A program made the translations under genes and the position numbers. DNA of 64,000 nt from CAWJKP01 sp963843465 (GTDB lineage Bacteria; Planctomycetota; Planctomycetia; Pirellulales; Thermoguttaceae), in assembly GCA_963843465.1 (NCBI GenBank), contig CAWJKP010000001.1:1302001-1366000 (forward strand), given 5' to 3'. The notes under the pieces are model-generated. The model did not search any database. It saw only the letters and a list, made by a program, of their open reading frames with translations, and was not told the origin of the DNA. This document shows positions 48,173 through 54,632 of this stretch, piece by piece (position 1 is the first letter of the stretch; each line of letters opens with the position of its first letter).

Positions 48173-49285
48173 ATGAAACTCACTTGCAACCGAGAGAAGC
48201 TCTTGCACGCATTCCAATTGGCCTCTGGGGTAGCCCCTCAGCGGAGCCCCAAGCCGATCCTGGAAAACATTAAGCTCGAGGCCACCGCCGATCAGGTCAC
48301 GTTGATGGCCACGGACCTCGAAGTTGGCATCCGCATCGAGGTTCCGGGCCTGGAGGTCGAAGCCTCGGGCAGCGTAGTCTTGCCGATCAAGCGGGTTGGG
48401 TCGTTGCTGCAGGAAAGCTCCGACGAGAAGCTCCGTATTGAGAGCGACGGTTCACGCATGAGGATCCGCGGTGAGCGGAGCGAATTTCAGTTTCCTACAC
48501 AGAACCCTGATGAGTTTCCCGTGGTTCGTGCCTTCGAGGAGCAAAAATACCATCAGGTCTCGGCACGCTTCTTTCGCGAGCTGGTCCGCCGCACGGTCTA
48601 CGCCACCGACACGGAGAGCAGCCGCTATGCCCTCGGCGGCGTGCTGGTTGAGCTTTCGGCCGACGGCATTGTAGGCGTGGGTACCGACGGCCGCCGCCTG
48701 GCCCGGCAACAGGGTCCGGCCGAATCCGTCGGTGGACACCAAACCGGCGAGCACACGGTAATCCCCGCCCGGGCCGTCCAACTGATGGCGCGGGCCATCG
48801 CCGACAACGACGAAAACATCCAGCTCGCCGCCCGCGAAAACGACGTGCTCCTGAAGAGCCAGCGGACCACGATCTATTCCCGCCTGGTCGAGGGCCGTTA
48901 CCCCAAATGGCGCAACGTCTTCCCGCACTACGAAGAGATGCCCCGCGTGGAGCTCCCGGTCGGTCCCTTCTACTCGGCTGTCCGCCAGGCGGCGATCGTC
49001 ACCAGCGAGGAGCGCCGTGGTGTCGACTTCCAGTTCGGGGACGGACGGCTGGTGCTTGCCGGGCATGGCGCCGAGGCGGGCGAATCCCACATCGAGCTGC
49101 CCATCGCCTACGAGGGCCAGGAGATCCCCGTGAAGCTCGATCCCCGCTTCGTCGCCGATTTCCTCAAGGTGCTCGATCCCGACAAGACGATCACCCTCCA
49201 CCTCCGCGACTCGGAAAGTGCGGTCGTCTGCACCACCGACGACGGCTATGCCTACGTGATCATGCCCTTGTCCCGGGAATCGTAA
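48173..49285 (+). CDS. dnaN: DNA polymerase III beta clamp
   Basis: 370 residues, normal length. ATG 48173 has GGAG eight bases upstream. The three repeated clamp domains are seen, starting MKLTCNREKLLHAFQLASGV, with ENIKLEATADQVTLMATDLE in the first and the C-terminal YAYVIMPL typical end. Slides on DNA and tethers the polymerase. Confidence 0.95.
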   Translation: MKLTCNREKLLHAFQLASGVAPQRSPKPILENIKLEATADQVTLMATDLEVGIRIEVPGLEVEASGSVVLPIKRVGSLLQESSDEKLRIESDGSRMRIRGERSEFQFPTQNPDEFPVVRAFEEQKYHQVSARFFRELVRRTVYATDTESSRYALGGVLVELSADGIVGVGTDGRRLARQQGPAESVGGHQTGEHTVIPARAVQLMARAIADNDENIQLAARENDVLLKSQRTTIYSRLVEGRYPKWRNVFPHYEEMPRVELPVGPFYSAVRQAAIVTSEERRGVDFQFGDGRLVLAGHGAEAGESHIELPIAYEGQEIPVKLDPRFVADFLKVLDPDKTITLHLRDSESAVVCTTDDGYAYVIMPLSRES

Positions 49286-49356
49286 GCGCCTCTTTCATAT
49301 TTGCCCAACTTATTGTCTTACAGGCACTAAGTAGTTTCTGTCGCGGAGGATCGTGG

Positions 49357-49680
49357 ATGCGACGTGGACCGGAGAAGATCGGCGACATTTTGGCCCAGTT
49401 GATGGCCCGGCGGGGCCTGGCCCGCGTGCAAAGCGCGTCCGCCGCCGACTCGGCCTGGCGGCAGGCGGCGGGGGAGATGGTGAGTAAGTATACCCGGGTA
49501 GGCGCGGTCCGCCACGGGAAGATGGAGGTGATCGTAGCCCACTCGGCCCTGGTCCAGGAGCTTGGTTATCAGAAGGCGACCCTGCTGGCGACCCTGGCCC
49601 GGCTGCTGCCTGACGAGCCGATCCGCGAGTTGCGCTTTCGTGTAGGAACGGTTGAGAATCGAACGAAGAATGAAAAATGA
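49357..49680 (+). CDS. dciA: DciA-like protein (DUF721), replicative helicase loader
   Basis: 107 residues. GGAGGATCGTGG precedes ATG 49357. The DUF721 core: IGDILAQLMARRGLARV, WRQAAGEMVSKYTRVGAVR, GKMEVIVAHSALVQELGYQK, LPDEPIRELRFRVG. DciA loads DnaB in bacteria lacking DnaC/DnaI. It lies between dnaN and gyrB, the usual place. It ends where a short AT-rich repeat of AATGAAAAATG type separates it from gyrB. Confidence 0.88.
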   Translation: MRRGPEKIGDILAQLMARRGLARVQSASAADSAWRQAAGEMVSKYTRVGAVRHGKMEVIVAHSALVQELGYQKATLLATLARLLPDEPIRELRFRVGTVENRTKNEK

Positions 49681-49784
49681 GAAACGCAAAATGAAAAATG
49701 GAAAATGAGAAAGGGCGGGCACCGCGCGTCATTTTGCATTCTTCATTTCTCATTCTTCCCAGTCGAGAAAGAGGTATCCTGATC

Positions 49785-52418
49785 ATGTCCGGCGATTCCC
49801 CTGAAAAGCTCCCGCCCGCCAGCGGTCCCAAACCCGAGGCGGGTAGAGACGATGGCCTCGGTGGCTACAAATTCTCCGGATCGGAGAGCAGTGCTGGTCC
49901 TGGGGACACCGCGGATGTAGACGACGGGGTCGGTGGCTACGAAGTCACCGAGATGCGCTACATGAGCGATCTGGAGCACGTCCGCGAGCGGTCGGGCATG
50001 TACATCGGCAATCGCAACGTCCGCGGACTACATCACCTCGTGACCGAGGTCGTCGACAATTCGGTCGACGAGGTGATGGCCGGCTTCGCCAAGGTCATCC
50101 AAGTGACCGTCAACCTCGACGGCTCGATCACCGTGGCCGACGACGGGCGCGGCATTCCCGTCGAGACCGATCCGAGCATCGGCCGCTCCGCCTTGGAAGG
50201 CGTGATGACCATGCTCAAGTACGGCGGCAAGTTCGGCAAGACCGCCTACAAGACCTCCGGCGGTCTGCACGGCATGGGCGTCAAGGCCGTCAACTTTCTT
50301 TCCGAGTGGTGTGAGGTCGAAGTCCGCCGCGGCGGGCACGCCTACCAGCAGGAGTACGAGCGCGGCAAGCCGACCGGTCCCGTCGCGCGCATCGGCATCG
50401 CCCAGGGGACCGGCACCAAGACCACCTTCAAGCCCGACTACCAGGTCTTCGGCGATCTGAAGTTCGACTACAACATCCTGCAAAAGCGGCTGCAGGAACT
50501 CGCCTTCCTCAACGGCGGCGTGAAGATCATCTTCAAGGACAACCGCACCGGCAACGGCGAGACCTTCCACTACAGCGACGGGCTGATCGAGTTCATCCGC
50601 TTCTTGAACCGAGCCACCGAAGCCGCGCATGAAGACATCATCTTCATCCGCGATAAGAACGAAACGACGGGCGTCGAGATCGACGTGGCCGTCCAGTACT
50701 GCGGCGAGTACACCGAGAACGTCCACTGCTATGCCAACAACATCAATACCGTCGACGGCGGCACGCACCTCACCGGCTTCCGCACGGCCCTGACCCGCAC
50801 GCTCAACGCCTACGGCAAAAAAGAGAACATCTTCAAGGACCTCGTGCCCACCGGCGAGGATCTCCGCGAGGGTCTCACGGCGGTCCTCTCGGTGCGGCTG
50901 CCCGAGCCCCAGTTCGAGGCGCAGACCAAGGGCAAGCTGAACAACCCGGAAATGGAGGGCATGGTCAACTCGGTCGTGGGCGACTTCTTCGCCAAATACC
51001 TGGAAGAGCATCCCAAGACCGCGCGCTCGATCGTGGGCAAGGCCCTCTTGGCCGCCGAGGCCCGCGAAAGCGCCCGCAAGGCCCGGGCCCTCGTCCGCGA
51101 GCGCAAGGGCGTGCTCTCCGGCGGCGGTCTGCCCGGCAAATTGCGCGACTGCTCCAGCCGCGAGGTGGACAAGTGCGAGCTCTACCTGGTCGAGGGCGAT
51201 TCGGCCGGCGGCTCCGCCGAAGGCGGCCGCATCCGCATGTACCAGGCGATCCTGCCGCTGCGGGGCAAGATCATCAACGCCTTCAAGTCCCGCGAAGACA
51301 AGGTACTGAACAACGAGGAAGTCCGCAGCATCATCTCGGCCGTGGGCATCGGCTTCGGCGCCGAGGCTGACCTCGCCAAGCGCCGCTACGGCAAGATCAT
51401 CATCATGACCGACGCCAACGTCGACGGCTCGCACATCCGCACGCTGCTTCTGACCTTCTTCTACCGGCAGATGTACGACCTGGTCAAGGCGGGCCATGTC
51501 TTTGTGGCCCAGCCTCCGCTGTTCCGCGTGCGGCGGAAGAAGGAGACCTACTACGTGCAGACCGAGGAGGAGATGAAGACCCAGCTCCTGGAAGCCGGCC
51601 TCCAGGACGCCGTCTTCGAGCCGGGCGACGGCCGGGTGATCGCCGGCCCGGAAATGGAAAACCTCTGCCGCCTGTTGTCCTCCCTGGAAGACTCGCTGGT
51701 GGCCCTGGAGCGCCGCGGCATCAGCCTGCGGTCCCACGCCCTGCGACAAGACCCGCAAAGCGGCCGGCTGCCGGTCTACCATGTCTACCTGGGCCACCAG
51801 GAACACTGGTTCACGACCCGCACGGAGCTTGACGCCTTCCTGGCCAGTCAGGAGCAGGCGGCCGGCGCGGAGTTGAACGTCAGCGACCCGTCGGCGGCCA
51901 ACGGCCACGGTCCCGACGGCGACTCGCCCGAGGACGCCGCGGCCGGCGGCGACGGCGCTGCGGGCGTCGAGGGCGGCGCGATGTCGACCCGCGTGCGGAT
52001 CGTCGAGTTGCACGAGGTCCGCTCGATCAACAACCAGTTGGCCGAGCTTCGCCGCGTGCAGTTTGACTTGTCGAGTCTGATTCCCCAGGAGCGGACCGGC
52101 GTGCAAGAGCCCCGCTACCATCTCCGTCGCGGCGACCAGACCCGCGGTCTGGAGGATCTCCGCGGCCTTCTGGCGGCCGTCCGCGAGGCGGGCGAAAAGG
52201 GCCTGCAAGTGACCCGCTTCAAGGGCCTGGGCGAGATGAACGCCGAAGAGTTGCGTCAGACCACGCTGGACCCCGAGAACCGCACCCTTCTTCAGGTCCG
52301 CATGGAAGACGCCTCCGCCGCCGACGATCTGTTCCGCATCCTCATGGGCGAGAAAGTCGAGCCCCGCCGGGAGTACATCGAAAAGCACGCCCTTGAGGCG
52401 CGGAACCTGGACGTGTAG
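49785..52418 (+). CDS. gyrB: DNA gyrase subunit B with insert domain
   Basis: 877 residues, longer than the 800 of E. coli. ATG 49785 (MSGDSPEKLPPASGP) with a Gly/Asp-rich leader of 60 residues, then GHKL ATPase motifs VVDNSVDEVMAG, VADDGRGIPV, GGLHGMGVKAVNFL. TOPRIM: LVEGDSAGGSAEGGR and IIIMTDANVDGSHIRTLLL. Between TOPRIM and the C-terminal end a 180-residue insert (from about 640) with an Ala/Gly/Asp-rich linker resembles planctomycete GyrB. The tail RFKGLGEMNAEELRQTTLDP is intact. Confidence 0.96.
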   Translation: MSGDSPEKLPPASGPKPEAGRDDGLGGYKFSGSESSAGPGDTADVDDGVGGYEVTEMRYMSDLEHVRERSGMYIGNRNVRGLHHLVTEVVDNSVDEVMAGFAKVIQVTVNLDGSITVADDGRGIPVETDPSIGRSALEGVMTMLKYGGKFGKTAYKTSGGLHGMGVKAVNFLSEWCEVEVRRGGHAYQQEYERGKPTGPVARIGIAQGTGTKTTFKPDYQVFGDLKFDYNILQKRLQELAFLNGGVKIIFKDNRTGNGETFHYSDGLIEFIRFLNRATEAAHEDIIFIRDKNETTGVEIDVAVQYCGEYTENVHCYANNINTVDGGTHLTGFRTALTRTLNAYGKKENIFKDLVPTGEDLREGLTAVLSVRLPEPQFEAQTKGKLNNPEMEGMVNSVVGDFFAKYLEEHPKTARSIVGKALLAAEARESARKARALVRERKGVLSGGGLPGKLRDCSSREVDKCELYLVEGDSAGGSAEGGRIRMYQAILPLRGKIINAFKSREDKVLNNEEVRSIISAVGIGFGAEADLAKRRYGKIIIMTDANVDGSHIRTLLLTFFYRQMYDLVKAGHVFVAQPPLFRVRRKKETYYVQTEEEMKTQLLEAGLQDAVFEPGDGRVIAGPEMENLCRLLSSLEDSLVALERRGISLRSHALRQDPQSGRLPVYHVYLGHQEHWFTTRTELDAFLASQEQAAGAELNVSDPSAANGHGPDGDSPEDAAAGGDGAAGVEGGAMSTRVRIVELHEVRSINNQLAELRRVQFDLSSLIPQERTGVQEPRYHLRRGDQTRGLEDLRGLLAAVREAGEKGLQVTRFKGLGEMNAEELRQTTLDPENRTLLQVRMEDASAADDLFRILMGEKVEPRREYIEKHALEARNLDV

Positions 52419-52844
52419 CCCGGCCGTGGCGACAATCCGCCGCGAATTTCTGAGGCGCGAATTTTATTTTTCTTCCGCCGCCCCCGCTCTCGGGTTGCCC
52501 CCGAAAATTCGCGCCGCTCCCGGCCCTCGACGCAACTTCTTTGCTGCCAAGCGCTCAGGTCAAGAGGGCGGTTTTTCGAGTGTTGTGAGAGGGGGACGCA
52601 AGCCGCGCCGACCAGGGCCCCGGGTATCGTTCCGCCCGGCGTTACTTGACCCAACGTCATTTTTCCGCAACGATTCCTGGCGTAAAGTCCTTCCTTGGGA
52701 ACGATTGCTGGCGTGATGTCTATTTTTCGCCGCGACTTTCGGCAGAACGTCGTTTTTCCCGGGCGATTCCCGGCCCCCGACCCCCGGTCCCCAACCCCCG
52801 ACCCCTGGCCCCTGGCCCCTGGCCCCCGACCCCCGGAAGCAGCC
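52419..52844. other. Intergenic region with modular repeats and a G4-prone tract
   Basis: 426 bp without a gene. Short repeats AACGTCATTTTTCCG (52653) and AACGTCGTTTTTCCC (52746), and AACGATTCCTGGCGT (52669) and AACGATTGCTGGCGT (52700), show a mosaic pattern. At 52774-52834 nine runs of four or five C follow one another with two- or three-base gaps. The next gene starts ten bases after this tract. Confidence 0.6.
52774..52834 (-). other. G-quadruplex-prone tract (nine G4-5 runs on minus strand)
   Basis: C-runs on the plus strand at 52774-78, 81-85, 89-92, 95-99, 52802-05, 09-12, 16-19, 23-27 and 30-34. The complementary strand thus has nine G-runs with loops of two to three bases, enough for two stacked quadruplexes. 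It sits just before the ATG of the HTH gene at 52845, so it is in its leader; the message there would be C-rich and the template strand G-rich. Confidence 0.7.
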
Positions 52845-53255
52845 ATGATTTCTGAAGAGCTTAGCTGGAAGATCCACAATTCGAGTCGGCGCGACACGCA
52901 GGCCCAGATCGCCCTTCGGCTGGGGGTGTCGCCCAGCACAGTCGGCAGGGTGCTGCGTGGGGCCTGGCACCCGCGTCGGTTCCGGCCGCGCGAGGCGTCG
53001 CGGCTGTTGGCGTTGTGGGCAGTGGTGCTTTCCCGCCAGCCCCGCCCGGCGTCCGGCCGTTGCCGCGGGTGCGGGTCGGCGGTGGCGTTGCCTTGCGTCG
53101 CCTGTCTGGCGGGGGTCTTACGCCGGTTGGGGATTCGAGCGCCGGCCAAGGCGGTTGGCGGTGCGTGCGTCTGCGGCGGCAATTTCTCGCGGTCCGGCCC
53201 GGCCCCGAGGAGGCCCTTGCGTCGGCGGCCCACGTTGGCGGAGGTTCTGGGATGA
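52845..53255 (+). CDS. Small HTH protein with Cys4 motif (first of a tandem pair)
   Basis: 136 residues. Starts MISEELSWKIHNSSRRDTQ. Helix-turn-helix TQAQIALRLGVSPSTVGRVL followed by RGAWHPRRFRPREASRLLAL and a zinc-ribbon-like Cx2Cx7Cx2C (CRGCGSAVALPCVAC). Rest is Arg/Pro-rich. It shares order, first residues and motifs with the next gene, and its stop overlaps that gene's ATG (ATGA). Function unknown; probably DNA-binding. Confidence 0.55.
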   Translation: MISEELSWKIHNSSRRDTQAQIALRLGVSPSTVGRVLRGAWHPRRFRPREASRLLALWAVVLSRQPRPASGRCRGCGSAVALPCVACLAGVLRRLGIRAPAKAVGGACVCGGNFSRSGPAPRRPLRRRPTLAEVLG

Positions 53256-53617
53256 TTTCCGACCAGACGCTTTCGCGGATTCGCGATTTATGGGGGCAGG
53301 GCCAGACGCAGACGGCGATTGCCCGGCAACTGCAGGTATCGCGGGGCACGGTGCGGCGGGCGGTTCGCGGCACGTGGGGTCCGCGGCCGATGCAGTCGCG
53401 GCAGGTGCGGCGGTTGTTGGAGTTGTGGGAGGTGCTGTCGGCACAGGTTCCCGGCTGGCCGCTGGGCTGGTGCCAAGCCTGCCCGGAACCCGTCCACTTG
53501 CCCTGCGTCTCCTGTCTGGCCGCCCTGTTGGTCGAGTTCGGGTCCGACCCGCCCGGCGAGTTGCTCCGGCAGGAGTGCGAGTGCGCCGGCACCTTCGCCC
53601 GCCGCCGGATGGACTGA
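53252..53617 (+). CDS. Small HTH protein with Cys4 motif (second of a tandem pair)
   Basis: 121 residues. MISDQTLSRIRDLWGQGQTQ, then TAIARQLQVSRGTVRRAVRGTW and CQACPEPVHLPCVSC, the same Cx2Cx7Cx2C spacing as the previous protein. The pair looks like an ancient tandem duplication, now clearly diverged. Lies just before the CRISPR region; a role in its control is possible but not shown. Confidence 0.6.
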   Translation: MISDQTLSRIRDLWGQGQTQTAIARQLQVSRGTVRRAVRGTWGPRPMQSRQVRRLLELWEVLSAQVPGWPLGWCQACPEPVHLPCVSCLAALLVEFGSDPPGELLRQECECAGTFARRRMD

Positions 53618-53679
53618 CGACCGCCGATCTCTGTCGGCGATGTCGCCCTTTCCGTCCCTCGGGGGCCACATGCAAACGA

Positions 53680-53917
53680 CCCATAAGAAGGCCGGCGCTA
53701 CGGGGGTGGCGGAAGTCGTGAGACTTCCGGGCGACGGTTGCAATCCTCGCCCAGCCCGAAGGCCGGGCGCTACCAGCGGCGGAAATCGTGAGATTTCCGG
53801 GAGCGGTCAGTTGCAATCCTCGCCCAGCCCGAAGGCCGGGCGCTACGCCACCACGGAACTCTAACGAGTTCCGCCACCACGGTTTCAATCCTCGCCCAGC
53901 CCGAAGGCCTCGCTTAC
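53680..53917 (-). CRISPR. CRISPR-like mini-array, 37-base repeats with hairpin-containing spacers
   Basis: Repeats at 53737-53773, 53810-53846 and 53882-53917 (last degenerate at its end), with a decayed piece at 53680-53701. Read on the minus strand a repeat begins GTAGCGCCCGGCC and ends GAGGATTGAAAC, the ATTGAAAC end known from type I and III repeats. Spacers are 35, 36 and 35 bases. Each spacer holds the same kind of palindrome, GGAAGTC..GACTTCC, GGAAATC..GATTTCC, GGAACTC..GAGTTCC, with a four-base loop, which is unusual. No type I/III effector genes are near. It may be a CRISPR remnant or a composite REP element. Confidence 0.5.
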
Positions 53918-54084
53918 GCTTCGCGCTTTCGATGGCGCGCTTTCGGCCGTTTTCATCGCGGGGCCGCAAATAATCCGGACTGACCAGTGCAGTCTGAAGT
54001 GCAAACGGGATAACGGCTTCCATCCGCCTCGCCTCCCTCGCCGCGGGACCTTCTCGTTTCCTCGGCCTTGCTCTTCCCCGGTGG

Positions 54085-54114
54085 TTGACGGGACTACCTT
54101 GACAAGCGTATACT
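54085..54114 (+). promoter_or_regulatory. Candidate promoter ahead of the tracrRNA/cas9 region
   Basis: TTGACG at 54085-54090, 18 bases, TATACT at 54109-54114. Start would be about 54121. A transcript to cas9 would read across both tracrRNA loci in antisense. Sequence match only. Confidence 0.45.
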
Positions 54115-54209
54115 GGCGCGCGATTCTCCGCCGTCTGAGGGAGAAGTGGTGTCTGTGCGCCGCCCTCGCGCGGCAGTCGCGTAGCGCCATCAACGACACC
54201 GAAAAGCGC

Positions 54210-54322
54210 ATAAAAAACGCGTCTCAACGAGGAGACGCGTGGGTGGACGCTCAGAGAGCGTTGCCTTACGCGAACGAAAGTTCCTTACTGTGACAAGGGG
54301 CAATCGCCGCTCGGATGGCCAA
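54210..54322 (-). ncRNA. Second tracrRNA (distal copy)
   Basis: On the minus strand ATCCGAGCGGCGATT (15 bases) is an exact complement of the type II-C repeat, then CCCC pairs with GGGG and CACAGT pairs with the first repeat bases GCTGTG. AGTAAGG then TTCGTTCGCG and AAGGCAACGCT form the nexus-like part shared with the proximal copy and with the AATAAGGC...GCAACGC pattern of known II-C tracrRNAs. It ends at a strong terminator (54212-54240). Anti-repeat to terminator is about 110 bases. Confidence 0.75.
54212..54240 (-). terminator. Rho-independent terminator of distal tracrRNA
   Basis: Perfect nine-base stem ACGCGTCTC / GAGACGCGT with a six-base loop; the minus-strand transcript then runs into six T (plus-strand AAAAAA at 54212-54217). 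Confidence 0.85.
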
Positions 54323-54376
54323 ACGTTCGCGCGGCGATATGACCTACGCTAGGCAAAAGAAGGGACCGGCCAAGAC

Positions 54377-54406
54377 GTTGACGTCCGCGCCGAAGCCATA
54401 CTAGAC
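54377..54406 (+). promoter_or_regulatory. Candidate promoter between the two tracrRNA loci
   Basis: TTGACG at 54377-54382, 18 bases, TAGACT at 54401-54406, start near 54413. It points to cas9 about 220 bases downstream; the leader would be antisense to the proximal tracrRNA. Same layout as 54085-54114. Confidence 0.4.
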
Positions 54407-54449
54407 TAGACTTGGGGGGATCGCGGACTCCACGGCGCCGGAGTTGCGC

Positions 54450-54580
54450 AAAAGGGGCGCCCGACGGGGAGCGCCCAAGGATGCTTGCTAGCCGAAACTA
54501 GTAGCGTTTCGCCTTGCGTGCGAACGAAGGTCGTCCGCCTTACTATGAAATCGCGGGGACAATCGCCGCTCGGATACACT
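54450..54580 (-). ncRNA. tracrRNA (proximal copy)
   Basis: The minus strand begins AGTGTATCCGAGCGGCGATT, 20 bases exactly complementary to the 3' half of the crRNA repeat, then GT bulge, CCCCGC pairing with GCGGGG, and ATAGT pairing (with G-U) with GCTGT at the repeat start. Then AGTAAGGC, CCTTCGTTCGCACGC, AAGGCGAAACGCT as in the distal copy, a CTAGTTTCGGCTAG hairpin and a terminator near 54451-54476. A sigma-70-type promoter lies exactly upstream (54588-54616), placing the start at the anti-repeat. About 130 bases. Confidence 0.85.
54451..54476 (-). terminator. Rho-independent terminator of proximal tracrRNA
   Basis: Stem GGGCGC / GCGCCC (arms 54471-54476 and 54455-54460 on plus) around a ten-base loop, followed on the minus strand by C and TTTT. 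Confidence 0.75.
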
Positions 54581-54587
54581 GAACGTA

Positions 54588-54616
54588 AGCCTACCGGCTC
54601 GGGGCGGCGTTGTCAA
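54588..54616 (-). promoter_or_regulatory. Promoter of proximal tracrRNA
   Basis: On the minus strand TTGACA (54611-54616), 17 bases, TAGGCT (54588-54593). The expected start, about seven bases on, is 54580-54582, precisely the first base of the anti-repeat. It overlaps the region just ahead of the cas9 ribosome site. Confidence 0.75.
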
Positions 54617-54632
54617 CGCGCGGGAGAAAGAA

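Noticed and set aside
54081..54293. Short plus-strand frame of 70 codons before cas9
   Set aside because: It runs across the distal tracrRNA and its terminator, with no ribosome site or protein-like features.
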